Shown: positions 8,073 to 17,737, numbered from the stretch's first letter. The stretch is 64,000 nt of DNA from Jezberella montanilacus (GCF_003003055.1 NZ_PVTV01000002.1:1-64000); one strand, 5' to 3'. Made by a program: numbers and translations. The notes: a model not told the origin generated them from the sequence alone.

Positions 8073-8590
8073 AAATCTCTCTCAAATCTAGTCACCATAG
8101 CGTCCATTAAGTTCTTAATGGACACTTGAGATGATAGAAAAATCTATGCCTGCCTTAGGTTTGGACTGGATCGAGCCACTTAAACCTGTTCGCAAAAATC
8201 GCTCAGTTGAAGAAAAACGAAAAATCGTTTTTGAGTCATTATCTTCTGAAGCTTCGATTGCGGCGGTCGCTCGCGCCCATAACATCAACTCAAATTTACT
8301 ACATACTTGGCGCTGGCAATACCGTCGGGGTGAACTTGGCGAAAAAAGTGCTAACCCAAGTTTCGTGCCCGTTCAAATTGCAGCGCAGCCTGCTCCTATT
8401 AGCGCGCCTATACTCGGGGCGCACTTAGAGATTATTGTTGGCCCGGCAAAGGTCTTGGTTCACGGCACAGTGCCGGTTGAAACCCTCAGTGCGGTGCTCA
8501 GAGCATTGCATGTTCGCTTATTTTTAGGTTGACACCTATTCTGGCGAGATCATCGGAGAATGGCTAGTGCGTTGTTGACCGGACGCTTAC
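8047..8590 (+). mobile_element. Deleted IS66-family element carrying only tnpA
   Basis: The left end (8047-8067, GTAACGGTCCGGTCAGTACC...) and the inverted right end (8570-8590, reading GTAAGCGTCCGGTCAACAAC on the minus strand) match at 16 of 21 positions. Both start with the GTAA typical of IS66 ends. Between them lies only a tnpA frame; tnpB and the large tnpC transposase are absent, so the 544-bp unit cannot move by itself. The flanking octamers (GAACAAAG and ACCAAATG) are not a clear target-site duplication, so a later deletion or recombination is likely. Confidence 0.7.
8131..8532 (+). CDS. tnpA: IS66-family accessory protein TnpA (OrfA)
   Basis: The 133-residue product has an N-terminal helix-turn-helix (VEEKRKIV, then IAAVARAHNINSNLLHTWR) like IS66 TnpA. 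The C-terminal part is a small beta-rich tail (LEIIVGPAKVLVHG) also seen in that family. In complete IS66 elements it acts with TnpB and the DDE transposase TnpC, neither of which is here. It lies between the terminal repeats of the 544-bp element. It is probably full length but functionally orphaned. Confidence 0.85.
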   Translation: MIEKSMPALGLDWIEPLKPVRKNRSVEEKRKIVFESLSSEASIAAVARAHNINSNLLHTWRWQYRRGELGEKSANPSFVPVQIAAQPAPISAPILGAHLEIIVGPAKVLVHGTVPVETLSAVLRALHVRLFLG

Positions 8591-8659
8591 ACCAAATGCG
8601 CTTTCAGTTCCCAATTTTGGGTGGTTGTCAATAGACTGAATCAGCAACGGCAATTTACC

Positions 8660-8689
8660 TTGCAATTCCAATATCCATATAGGTATAAT
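8660..8689 (+). promoter_or_regulatory. Predicted sigma-70 promoter of the defence cassette
   Basis: TTGCAA (8660-8665) and a perfect TATAAT (8684-8689) are 18 bp apart, about 30 bp upstream of the XRE regulator start. It lies outside the IS66 right end. The genes that follow on the plus strand to 18,920 have only short gaps, so this may drive the whole cassette under control of the regulator. Confidence 0.6.
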
Positions 8690-8719
8690 TTGCCATTGAT
8701 TCATGGAGTAAATGCAGCC

Positions 8720-9106
8720 ATGCCGAATCGTCGCCAAGTTAAGGAAGGTGGGCCTAAAAATACCCCGAATGCGCCCCGTGATCTCGTGCCCTTGTCATCT
8801 TTGGGACATGTGGGAAGTGGTCAATTGCTCAATGAGTTCTCTGATACAAGTCACGATGGATCGGTCAAAGCAACACTGGCATCCAGGCTCAACGCATTAC
8901 TTGATGAGAGTGGGCTAAGTCAAAGTGCAGCGGCGCAGTTGCTAGGGATGCCTCAGCCTAAAGTTTCAGCGATCAGAAACTACAAGCTTCGCGGGATTTC
9001 ATTGGAGCGCCTGATGCAGGCTCTCCTTGCGTTAAATCAGCAAGTCGAGATCGTCGTGAAGCCAGGTCGAAAAGCTGGTCATTGTTCAATTCGGGTTGCG
9101 GCCTGA
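8720..9106 (+). CDS. XRE-family HTH regulator (HigA-like)
   Basis: A 128-residue DNA-binding protein. The C-terminal half is an XRE helix-turn-helix (LNALLDESGLSQSAAAQLLG, then MPQPKVSAIRNYK) followed by the HigA-type tail ISLERLMQALLALNQQVEIVV. The N-terminal 55 residues are polar and probably disordered. ATG 8720 is preferred: it follows GGAG at 8705-8708 and the predicted promoter, while the longer frame from 8621 crosses that promoter. No toxin gene is adjacent. As first gene of a defence cassette it is probably the autoregulator, although an antitoxin that has lost its toxin is an alternative. Confidence 0.82.
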   Translation: MPNRRQVKEGGPKNTPNAPRDLVPLSSLGHVGSGQLLNEFSDTSHDGSVKATLASRLNALLDESGLSQSAAAQLLGMPQPKVSAIRNYKLRGISLERLMQALLALNQQVEIVVKPGRKAGHCSIRVAA

Positions 9107-9151
9107 GAAAGTACAGGGATACATGAATTTATTGTTGCGAGAGGTGGACAT

Positions 9152-10126
9152 ATGTCACGAGCTGACCTCATAGTTAGTCTCGTCAAAGCGGGGAGTCAGG
9201 GCGATCAGCAACTGTTGCGCACGACCGTGGAAGCGATGGCGGCGGAAGAGCGTGCCAAGCATCATCACCAGCTTGCTGACAAGCTTGAAGAAAATCTGCA
9301 GGCTGCTAACGGGCGACCACGCGCACCGGAGGTTGTACGTTCATTTGACGGCGGTCATGGCGGCTTACTGTATGAAGTGGAGCCACGCCGTGCCCTCGAA
9401 GCATTGTTTCTGGAAAGCTCGACACTTGAGGCATGCCGCGAACTGGTGGAAGAGCAGCATCGCAAGGACATCCTGCGTTCTTATGGCTTGGAGCCAAGGA
9501 ATCGTGTGTTGCTTTCTGGTCCTCCTGGCAATGGTAAGACTTCGCTCGCCGAAGCGATCGCTGCGCAGTTGCTCGTGCCACTCTTTGTCGTGCGTTATGA
9601 AGCGGTTATTGGCAGTTTCTTGGGTGAAACCAGTGGCCGATTGAAGCGTTTGTTTGACTTTGTTCGGACGCACCAATGCGTGCTGTTTTTCGACGAGTTC
9701 GACACGCTTGGCAAGGAACGCGGCGATGTCCACGAAACCGGGGAAATCAAGCGTGTTGTCAGTTCGCTCCTGCTTCAGATCGACGCTTTGCCTAGTCATG
9801 TCGTGGTCGTGACCGCCACCAATCATGCTGAATTGCTTGACCGCGCTGTTTGGCGGCGGTTTCAGTTGCGGCTCTCGTTGCCTGCGCCGACTCTCGCGCA
9901 GAAAGAAGAATGGTTCACGCGATTTCAGGCTCGCCTGGATGCCCCGCTCGGCTTCTCCCCGAAAACCTTGGCTGCAAAGATTCAAGCTTCCAGTTTTTCA
10001 GACTTGGAGCAGTTTTGTGAGGACATCCAGCGTCGCTACGTTTTGGCTCTTCCTGATTCGAATCTGAAGCGCATCGTGACGGCACGACTCAAGCAATGGC
10101 AAGCGCGATTTACCATCAACCAATAA
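9152..10126 (+). CDS. AAA+ ATPase partner of the S8 protease
   Basis: A 324-residue single-domain AAA+ ATPase. Walker A GPPGNGKT is at residues 123-130, Walker B LFFDEFD near 178, sensor 1 in VTATNHAELLDRA, and an arginine finger candidate in WRRF. The first 110 residues are helical and charged, and may be the substrate or protease contact. ATG 9152 follows GAGAGGTGG. The next gene, 27 bp downstream, is a subtilisin-like protease; paired AAA+/S8 genes recur in bacterial defence islands, where the ATPase is thought to gate or feed the protease. Substrate and trigger cannot be read from the sequence. Confidence 0.9.
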   Translation: MSRADLIVSLVKAGSQGDQQLLRTTVEAMAAEERAKHHHQLADKLEENLQAANGRPRAPEVVRSFDGGHGGLLYEVEPRRALEALFLESSTLEACRELVEEQHRKDILRSYGLEPRNRVLLSGPPGNGKTSLAEAIAAQLLVPLFVVRYEAVIGSFLGETSGRLKRLFDFVRTHQCVLFFDEFDTLGKERGDVHETGEIKRVVSSLLLQIDALPSHVVVVTATNHAELLDRAVWRRFQLRLSLPAPTLAQKEEWFTRFQARLDAPLGFSPKTLAAKIQASSFSDLEQFCEDIQRRYVLALPDSNLKRIVTARLKQWQARFTINQ

Positions 10127-10153
10127 CAAACAATAACAAGGGATGGTCAACGG

Positions 10154-12748
10154 ATGGCAACAGGAAATTTCCCACTTCTATTTTTTCCCGAACCGACACC
10201 CGCTGATCGAAACCTCCTCCCCGGCGGAGGAGGCAAGGTGCATATTCCTGATATTGCACGCCAGCGTTCTCGCATCGCCCCACAGCTCACCGTGCTGCAA
10301 CAGGCTTTCGATGCACAACGCCTAAAGCTGCAACAGACGGCGCCGATGGAGAACCCAGAACTGATCCTGGTTCTGGAAGTTGCGGGCACGGTGGAGGACT
10401 TCGCCAAGGCCGTTGCGAAGATACCTGGACTGGAATGGCTCGTTGAATGGGCTGAGGACCAAATTACGCCGGACAACGATTTTTTCATCCAAGGCAAGGA
10501 AGACAAGGCTTTTTCGGGACGCCTGTTCTTGCTTGCGAGCAATCAGGCGGCGCTCACGCAGTTGCTGTCGCTTTGGACCCGTTACCAGAATGACCCTGCC
10601 GCGCAGTTCGATCGAGGACTGAATAAGTTTCGCAACATGTTTGGACAGTTGCGCAATATTCGCCATTGGAGCGTAGCGGACCGTATTGATCAAGATGTTC
10701 GCCAGTATTGGCAGAACTGTATCGACGATGGCTTGCAGGTTATCCGGTTTGAGATCGAGGCGTGGTGCTTCGTCTCACAGCAGAAGAATGACGCGGCCCG
10801 TTCGGAAATCGAGACTCTGGTCCAAAGTCTTGGCGGGCAGATTCTGCGTCGTGCGCTGATTGGCGAGATCGCCTACCACGGGTTTCTTGTGGAGTTGCCT
10901 GCGCAAGCCGTTACCCGTGTCATGGCTGGCGAGACGCCTGAGTTGGTGTTGTCCGACCGAATCATGTTCTTCCGGCCCAAAGCGCAATCAATAACGGATG
11001 GCGTGAACGAGGCAGATGTATTTCCGCAAGCTGTGGCGGCTGGAGTCTCAGAGCTGCCGCCGGTCGTAGCACTGCTCGACGGGTTGCCTTTGCAGAATCA
11101 TGCGCAGCTACAAGGGCGGCTGCTGGTGGATGACCCAGATGGCTGGGAAGGAAACTACGCGGCCAAGGACCGGGTTCACGGCACTGCCATGGCCTCTCTG
11201 ATTTTGCACGGCGAATTGGACGGTGCCGCCGAACCTCTGCAACGTCGCCTCTATGTGCGCCCCGTCCTGCGTCCTGATTCCAATGACAACTTCAACGCGC
11301 GCCGGCGCGAACACACGCCGGACGATGTATTGCTGATCGACTTGATTCACCGAGCAGTCAAACGCATTTGCGTGGGAGAAGGTCAGGAGCCTGCAGTAGC
11401 TCCGTCGGTGCGTGTCATCAACTTGTCGATCGGCGACGAAGCTCGCTTGTTTGAACGCCAGATGTCACCGTGGGCGCGCCTGCTGGACTGGCTTTCGTTC
11501 CGGTATTCCGTGCTGTTCATTGTTAGTGCGGGTAACGACATGCGGCCACTGAGTCTGGATACGCCGAGTCATACTTTGGAAGGACTGACAGCCGAACAGC
11601 GATCAGCATTGGCATTCACTGCGATGACCACCGAGCATGCAGAGCGGCGTCTGCTGGCGCCTGCGGAGGCACTGAATGTGCTGACTGTCGGTGCCTTGCA
11701 CGCCGACCAGGCAAATCCGCCCGTGGTGCCAGGCCGCTACGACCTCTTCCAGGCCGGTGGGCTCAGCCCGCTGTCGCGGGTTGGGCATGGTTTCCGTCGA
11801 GCCATCAAACCGGACATCCTGATGCCGGGAGGGCGTGTGCTTTATCGCGCAAGGATGCAGGCCAATCCCGCCGCAAGTGTGCTGGATGCCGTAACGGCAG
11901 GAGTGGCACCAGGCCATCGCGTTGCGGTACCTCCGCTACAAGGTGAAACACTGGCCGCAACCGCGTACACGCGGGGCACCAGCAACGCCGCTGCGCTTGC
12001 CAGTCGAGCTGCCGTGCAAGCCTATGACATGCTCGAATCGCTGCGTGCCGAGGCGGAGGACGCGCCGGGAAGCGTATACGACGCGGTGCTGCTCAAAGCA
12101 TTGTTGGTTCATGGCGCGCAATGGGGCGACTGGCCGGAACGGCTGCTGGCGGAACATCCCGAGTTCGAGTCCATCCATGGCGTCGCGAGGCATGCGGCCC
12201 AGAAGGACTTGGTGACGCGATGGCTAGGGTACGGTCCCGTTGATGTCGAGCGGGCGATTAGCTGTGCGGCCGAGCGCGCAACGTTGCTTGGTGTAGGAGA
12301 GTTGGGTGCGGATGAGGCCTTTGTGTTTTCTGCACCGCTGCCACCGACATTGGCCGGCAAGATTGCGTGGCGTCGTTTAACGGTGACATTGGCATGGATG
12401 TCACCAATCAACTGTACACATCAGGGCTATCGCCGCGCCAAACTCTGGATAACGCCGCCGCAAGACCAGCTTCGAATCAAGCGAATGAACAGTGTGCATG
12501 ACAAGGCCGCACTACGCGGCTCTGTACAGCACGAAATTCTTGAGGGTGAGGATGCAGTTGCATTTGTCGATGGCAACCGGTTCGAGTGCAAGGTTAATTG
12601 TGCGGCTGACGCCGGTGACCTTACGGGAAAAATTCGGTTTGCAGTTTGTGTTTCTCTTGAGGTGGGAATCGGATCAGGTATTCCGGTGTACCAGGAGATT
12701 CGCGACAGAATTAGGCCGCCGGTCATCATTCAACCTGCTGCGGGGTAG
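10154..12748 (+). CDS. Subtilisin-like (S8) serine protease, AAA+ associated
   Basis: An 864-residue cytoplasmic protein (no signal peptide). An N-terminal domain of about 290 residues of unknown fold precedes an S8 peptidase domain. The triad is intact: Asp309 in VALLDGL, His342 in VHGTAMA and Ser610 in GTSNAAA. The interval between His and Ser is long for the family and holds insertions. A beta-rich C-terminal domain follows from about residue 690. It lies directly after its AAA+ partner and 70 bp before the methyltransferase gene. A cytoplasmic protease with a dedicated ATPase next to restriction-type genes suggests regulated proteolysis on phage infection. That role is inference; the enzyme class is clear. 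Confidence 0.9.
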   Translation: MATGNFPLLFFPEPTPADRNLLPGGGGKVHIPDIARQRSRIAPQLTVLQQAFDAQRLKLQQTAPMENPELILVLEVAGTVEDFAKAVAKIPGLEWLVEWAEDQITPDNDFFIQGKEDKAFSGRLFLLASNQAALTQLLSLWTRYQNDPAAQFDRGLNKFRNMFGQLRNIRHWSVADRIDQDVRQYWQNCIDDGLQVIRFEIEAWCFVSQQKNDAARSEIETLVQSLGGQILRRALIGEIAYHGFLVELPAQAVTRVMAGETPELVLSDRIMFFRPKAQSITDGVNEADVFPQAVAAGVSELPPVVALLDGLPLQNHAQLQGRLLVDDPDGWEGNYAAKDRVHGTAMASLILHGELDGAAEPLQRRLYVRPVLRPDSNDNFNARRREHTPDDVLLIDLIHRAVKRICVGEGQEPAVAPSVRVINLSIGDEARLFERQMSPWARLLDWLSFRYSVLFIVSAGNDMRPLSLDTPSHTLEGLTAEQRSALAFTAMTTEHAERRLLAPAEALNVLTVGALHADQANPPVVPGRYDLFQAGGLSPLSRVGHGFRRAIKPDILMPGGRVLYRARMQANPAASVLDAVTAGVAPGHRVAVPPLQGETLAATAYTRGTSNAAALASRAAVQAYDMLESLRAEAEDAPGSVYDAVLLKALLVHGAQWGDWPERLLAEHPEFESIHGVARHAAQKDLVTRWLGYGPVDVERAISCAAERATLLGVGELGADEAFVFSAPLPPTLAGKIAWRRLTVTLAWMSPINCTHQGYRRAKLWITPPQDQLRIKRMNSVHDKAALRGSVQHEILEGEDAVAFVDGNRFECKVNCAADAGDLTGKIRFAVCVSLEVGIGSGIPVYQEIRDRIRPPVIIQPAAG

Positions 12749-12818
12749 AAGTGCAACGAAGAAGAATAAATATGTGTGACGCAATGAAAGCAATGATGCC
12801 ACGTAGGCAAGATACCCC

Positions 12819-15620
12819 ATGAATGCAGTAGAAATCGAAGCAGCCATATCGGAACTAGCTTTGCAGCCCTTCGACGCGGCAGAGTTCCCATTCGCGTTCC
12901 TGGCCGCTTTCGGTAATAAGGACACGGCCCTCAGTCGCCTGCGTGCAGGCAACAACAACACCTCGGATGTGTCTGGTGGCGTGCTCCAGCGGAACAACAT
13001 CCATATCGCCGTGTGCGATGTCGGCACCGTAGGCGAAACCCTCAAGGCATTGCGCACCAGCCCGGCCACTACAAAAGCCAAGGCCAAATTTATCCTCGCC
13101 ACTGACGGGCAGACGCTTGAGGCCGAAGACCTGACTGGCGGCGAAACCAAGACCTGCGACTATCCGGACTTCCCCAACCACTTCGGCTTCTTCCTGCCGC
13201 TGGCCGGTATCTCCACCATCAAGGAGATCAAGGACAACCCCATCGACGTGCGCGCGACCGGGCGCATGAACAAGCTGTACGTCGAATTGCTGCGCGAAAA
13301 CCCGGACTGGGCCACGAACGAGCGTCGCCACGACATGAACCATTTCATGGCGCGCTTGATTTTCTGTTTTTTTGCCGATGGTACCGATATCTTCAACGGC
13401 ACCGGCCTGTTCATCCAGACCGTAGAGCAGATGGGTGAGCGCGATGGCTCCAATACCCATGCTGTGTTGGAAACTATCTTCCGCGCCATGAATATCAAGA
13501 TTGCCGAGCGCGCCAATGCCCAACCTCGTTTGCCGAACTGGGCCAATGGCTTCCCCTATGTGAATGGTGGCCTGTTCTCCGGCAGTACCGACGTGCCACG
13601 CTTCACGCGCATGGCGCGCACCTACCTGCTGCACGCGGGCGGACTGAAATGGAGAGAGATCAACCCGGACATCTTCGGCAGCATGATCCAGGCTGTGGCC
13701 GACGACGAAGAGCGCGGTGCCTTGGGCATGCACTACACCAGCGTGCCAAACATCCTGAAAGTGTTGAGCCCCTTGTTCCTGGATGAGCTGCGCGCGCAGT
13801 TGACCGAAGCCGGTGATAACGAGCGCAAGCTATTGAATCTGCGCAAACGCATGGCGCGTATCCGCGTGTTCGATCCGGCTTGCGGTTCCGGCAACTTCCT
13901 AGTGATCGCCTACAAACAGATGCGCGAGATCGAGGCGGAAATCAACCGCCGCAGGGGAGAACTCCATCTGGGCAGCGAGATTCCGTTAACCAACTTTCGG
14001 GGTATTGAGTTGCGCGATTTTCCGGCTGAGATTGCGCGCCTGGCGCTCATCATTGCCGAGTTCCAATGCGATGTGCTGTATCGCGGGCAGAAGGATGCTC
14101 TGGCGGAGTTTTTGCCGCTGGATGCACAGAACTGGATTGTTTGTGGGAATGCGCTGCGGCTGGATTGGTTAAGCATCTGCCCGCCCACAGGCACGGGCGT
14201 AAAACTGGTGGCTGATGATTTGTTTAGCGCACCGCTCAATCAGACAAAAATCGACTTCGAGAACGAAGGTGGAGAGACGTATATTTGTGGCAATCCGCCG
14301 TATCTTGGCTCCACTTGGCAGACTGATGAACAGAAGGCTGACTTGGAGGCCATTTTCACCACGCGTACCAAGAACTGGAAATCTCTTGATTATGTGGCGG
14401 GTTGGTTCATGAAGGCCGCAGACTACGGAACTAAGACCAAAGCCGCCGCCGCGTTTGTGTCCACCAATTCAATTTGCCAAGGGCAGCAAGTGCCCATTCT
14501 CTGGCCATTGGTCTTTGCTACGGGGCACGAGATTGCCTTTGCCTATACTTCCTTCAAGTGGACGAATCTTGCCAGCCACAACGCTGGTGTGACCGTGATC
14601 ATTGTTGGTATTGCCAGCTTTGCGCAGAGAAATCGAAAACTGTTCTCGGTATCTGAAGACGGGAATGTCAACGCCAAAGAAGTTGACAATATCAATGCCT
14701 ACTTGGTGGCGGGGAAGCAAGTGGTCGTTGAGAAGTCAGCAAAGCCCCTCACGAGTATTTCTGAAATGATGTTCGGTAGTAAGCCAGTAGATGGCGGACA
14801 TCTATTATTTTCACAAGATGAGCTGGAATCGCTTGGGCTAAGCCAGCAAGACAAAGAGCGATTTATCCGTCCGATAGTTGGGTCCGAAGAATTCATCGGC
14901 GGGAAGCAGCGTTTTTGTATCTGGATAGAGGATGAAGACGCAGCTTATGCCCACGCACATCCTGTCATTGGACCGCGCCTGCAGATGGTCCGTTCAATGA
15001 GGTTGAGCAGCACCAAACTTGCGACGCAGCGGGGCGCAGAATGGTCGCATCGGTTCGACGAGCGACGCCAAACGGGCGATGAGACAGTGGTGATTGTCCC
15101 GAGCGTTTCCTCTGAGTCACGCGATTACCTTCCAGTTGGGTATATGCCCAAGGGGACGATCATTAGTAACCTGGCATTCGCCCTCTACGACGCCCCGCTC
15201 TGGAACATGGCTCTTATTGCTTCCCGACTGCATTTGATTTGGATTGGCACTGTCTGCGGCAAACTCGAAACGCGTTATCGCTATTCCAACACCATTGGAT
15301 GGAATACTTTCCCAGTGCCGCTACTCACCGAGCAGAACAGGGATGACCTTACCACATGCGCCGAGGACATCCTGCTGGCGCGCGACGCGCATTTTCCTGC
15401 CACCATTGCCGATTTGTACAACCCGGTCAATATGCCAGACAACCTGCGCCGCGCGCACGAACGTAACGATGAAGTGCTGGAGCGCATCTACATCGGCCGC
15501 CGCTTCAAGAACGATACCGAGCGATTGGAAAAACTGTTTGAGCTTTATACGAAGATGACGTCTGCAACAGGCAAGGCAAAGCCTGCAATAAAAGCAACAA
15601 GGGAGAAGAAAGCATCATGA
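12819..15620 (+). CDS. MmeI/YeeA-like class I DNA adenine methyltransferase
   Basis: A 933-residue N6-adenine DNA methyltransferase of the MmeI/YeeA type. The AdoMet motif FDPACGSGNF starts near residue 351 and the catalytic NPPY is at 492-495. The C-terminal 350 residues should contain the target-recognition and spacer domains. The N-terminal 160 residues occupy the place of the MmeI nuclease, but I see no clear PD-ExK signature, so it may only methylate. The stop overlaps the helicase start (ATGA). Methyltransferase, helicase and T5orf172 nuclease in this order match Bacillus subtilis yeeA-yeeB-yeeC, a restriction-like arrangement in which cleavage would be supplied by the third protein. 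Confidence 0.9.
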   Translation: MNAVEIEAAISELALQPFDAAEFPFAFLAAFGNKDTALSRLRAGNNNTSDVSGGVLQRNNIHIAVCDVGTVGETLKALRTSPATTKAKAKFILATDGQTLEAEDLTGGETKTCDYPDFPNHFGFFLPLAGISTIKEIKDNPIDVRATGRMNKLYVELLRENPDWATNERRHDMNHFMARLIFCFFADGTDIFNGTGLFIQTVEQMGERDGSNTHAVLETIFRAMNIKIAERANAQPRLPNWANGFPYVNGGLFSGSTDVPRFTRMARTYLLHAGGLKWREINPDIFGSMIQAVADDEERGALGMHYTSVPNILKVLSPLFLDELRAQLTEAGDNERKLLNLRKRMARIRVFDPACGSGNFLVIAYKQMREIEAEINRRRGELHLGSEIPLTNFRGIELRDFPAEIARLALIIAEFQCDVLYRGQKDALAEFLPLDAQNWIVCGNALRLDWLSICPPTGTGVKLVADDLFSAPLNQTKIDFENEGGETYICGNPPYLGSTWQTDEQKADLEAIFTTRTKNWKSLDYVAGWFMKAADYGTKTKAAAAFVSTNSICQGQQVPILWPLVFATGHEIAFAYTSFKWTNLASHNAGVTVIIVGIASFAQRNRKLFSVSEDGNVNAKEVDNINAYLVAGKQVVVEKSAKPLTSISEMMFGSKPVDGGHLLFSQDELESLGLSQQDKERFIRPIVGSEEFIGGKQRFCIWIEDEDAAYAHAHPVIGPRLQMVRSMRLSSTKLATQRGAEWSHRFDERRQTGDETVVIVPSVSSESRDYLPVGYMPKGTIISNLAFALYDAPLWNMALIASRLHLIWIGTVCGKLETRYRYSNTIGWNTFPVPLLTEQNRDDLTTCAEDILLARDAHFPATIADLYNPVNMPDNLRRAHERNDEVLERIYIGRRFKNDTERLEKLFELYTKMTSATGKAKPAIKATREKKAS

Positions 15621-17737
15621 GCGAGCAAGTCAGCAACCCGACCAACGCTTACACCGTTCCATCGGTGTCCATCGCCACGGCGCGCACGGGCGCTTCTAGC
15701 AAAGCCAACGCGCTGGGGATGCGCGCGATGCAGGAGCGCGCTTATGCCAAGCGTGGCGAACAGTATCTGCTGATCAAATCGCCACCGGCATCAGGCAAAT
15801 CTCGTGCGCTGATGTTCATCGCGCTGGACAAGCTCAACAACCAGGGCCTGCAGCAGGCCATTGTCGTAGTGCCTGAGCGATCCATTGGCGGCAGCTTTGC
15901 TGATGAACCCCTGAGTCAGCAGGGATTCTATTGGGATTGGCAGGTGGCGCCACAGTGGAACCTGTGCAACGCGCCTGGTGTGGACGAGCCGCGCGTGGCG
16001 AAGTCCAAGGTAGATGCCGTGCGCAAGTTCCTTGAAAGCACTGACAAGGTGCTAGTCTGCACCCATGCTACCTTTCGCTTTGCGGTGGAAGAGTTGGGTG
16101 TCCAAGCGTTCGATAACCGCCTGATCGCCATTGACGAGTTCCACCACGTCTCCAGCAACCCGGACAACAAGCTGGGTAGTCAGTTGGGCGCGTTCATCGT
16201 CCGTGACAAGGTGCATCTGGTGGCCATGACCGGCTCCTATTTCCGTGGCGACAGTGAGGCAGTTTTGGGTCCGGCGGATGAGTCCAGATTCGAGACGATC
16301 ACTTACACCTACTACGAGCAGCTCAACGGCTATCGTTGGCTCAAGTCACTGGACATCGGCTACTTCTTCTACACAGGCCCTTACGTTAATGCCATCGCCA
16401 AGGTCTTGGACCCGGCACTGAAAACCATCGTCCATATTCCCAATGTGAATGCCCGTGAAAGCCTCAAAGACAAGGAGCGCGAGGTGAATGAAATCATGCA
16501 CGGTTTGGGTGAATGGAAAGGTGTCGACCCGGCCACCGGCTTCCATCTGGTGCAGGCCCATGATGGACGTACTCTGAAAGTAGCGGACTTGGTGGACGAC
16601 AGCGATCCAGCCAGACGCTCCAAAGTGCTCACTGCGTTGAAAGACCCGACGCAGAAGAACAATCGCGACAGTGTGGATGTGATCATTGCGCTTGGCATGG
16701 CGAAGGAAGGCTTTGACTGGATTTGGTGCGAACATGCATTGACTATTGGCTACCGCAGCAGCCTGACTGAAATCGTGCAGATCATTGGCCGCGCCACTCG
16801 TGATGCTGAGGGCAAGGAGCGATCGCGCTTCACTAACCTGATCGCAGAACCTGCGGCCGAACAATCCGCCGTAGCCGAAGCTGTTAACGACATGCTCAAA
16901 GCCATTTCTGCCAGCCTGCTGATGGAACAGGTACTGGCCCCGCGCTATGAGTTCACCCCCAAAAACGCTGGCCCGAAGGAAGGCTTCAATTACGGCGAGG
17001 ATGGCTACAAGGAGGGTGGACACAACATCGGTGTAAATCAGGAAACAGGCCAGTATCACGTGGAGATCAATGGGCTGACAACTCCACAAAGCTCGGAAGC
17101 TACGCGCATCTGCAAGGAAGATTTGAACGAAGTCGTCACCAGTTTCTTGCAGGACAAGACTGTGCTGGAGCGCGGCCTGTTCGACAAGGAAAACACCCTG
17201 CCCGAAGAGATAACCCAGCTACGCATGGGCAAGATAGTGCGGGAGCGTTACCCGGACTTGAGCGAGACCGACCAGGAGGCTATCCGACAACACGCCGTCG
17301 CCGCCATGAACATCACCCAGCAGGCCAAATTGGCGTTGGCCCAGGCCGATGCCAACGGGAGCGGCACGGCGCAGGGCAATACGGCGTTGCTGGATGGGGT
17401 GCGAAAATTCGTCAATGTGCGTGACCTGGACATTGACCTGATCGACCGCATCAATCCCTTCGATGCCGCCTATGCGGTGCTGGCGAAAGCAATGGATGAG
17501 AAATCGCTGCGCCAAGTTCAGGCCAGCATTGCCGCCAAGAAGGTGAGCATTCCTGAAGATGAAGCCCGTGAGCTGGCCAAACGCGCCTTGCAGTTCAAGA
17601 ATGAGCGTGGCCGCCTGCCAGATATCAACTCTGCCGATGCATGGGAAAAACGCATGGCCGAAGGCGTGGCGTCTCTGGCCCGTTACCGTGCGCAGGTCAA
17701 GGCAACGCAGGTGCAAGGAGAGTCCGGCAATGGCTGA
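15617..17737 (+). CDS. DEAD/DEAH-box helicase, YeeB-like
   Basis: A 706-residue superfamily 2 helicase. Motif I is SPPASGKS (residues 55-62), motif II is DEFHH (from 173) and motif VI is QIIGRATRD (from 388). The C-terminal 270 residues are mostly helical and unlike core helicase domains. It overlaps both neighbours by a few bases, so the three proteins are probably made in fixed ratio. In the restriction-like reading it would translocate or remodel DNA for the methyltransferase and nuclease. Confidence 0.9.
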   Translation: MSEQVSNPTNAYTVPSVSIATARTGASSKANALGMRAMQERAYAKRGEQYLLIKSPPASGKSRALMFIALDKLNNQGLQQAIVVVPERSIGGSFADEPLSQQGFYWDWQVAPQWNLCNAPGVDEPRVAKSKVDAVRKFLESTDKVLVCTHATFRFAVEELGVQAFDNRLIAIDEFHHVSSNPDNKLGSQLGAFIVRDKVHLVAMTGSYFRGDSEAVLGPADESRFETITYTYYEQLNGYRWLKSLDIGYFFYTGPYVNAIAKVLDPALKTIVHIPNVNARESLKDKEREVNEIMHGLGEWKGVDPATGFHLVQAHDGRTLKVADLVDDSDPARRSKVLTALKDPTQKNNRDSVDVIIALGMAKEGFDWIWCEHALTIGYRSSLTEIVQIIGRATRDAEGKERSRFTNLIAEPAAEQSAVAEAVNDMLKAISASLLMEQVLAPRYEFTPKNAGPKEGFNYGEDGYKEGGHNIGVNQETGQYHVEINGLTTPQSSEATRICKEDLNEVVTSFLQDKTVLERGLFDKENTLPEEITQLRMGKIVRERYPDLSETDQEAIRQHAVAAMNITQQAKLALAQADANGSGTAQGNTALLDGVRKFVNVRDLDIDLIDRINPFDAAYAVLAKAMDEKSLRQVQASIAAKKVSIPEDEARELAKRALQFKNERGRLPDINSADAWEKRMAEGVASLARYRAQVKATQVQGESGNG

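Noticed and set aside
8047-8590. Complete, active IS66 element
   Set aside because: tnpB and the DDE transposase gene are absent and no target duplication is clear.
9365-9985. 206-residue minus-strand frame
   Set aside because: Antisense to the AAA+ gene, whose Walker motifs are intact on the plus strand.
12855-13733. 292-residue minus-strand frame
   Set aside because: It lies wholly inside the methyltransferase gene; its composition is that of a high-GC antisense shadow, without motifs.
16346-17089. 247-residue minus-strand frame
   Set aside because: Shadow of the helicase gene; no start signal or domain.
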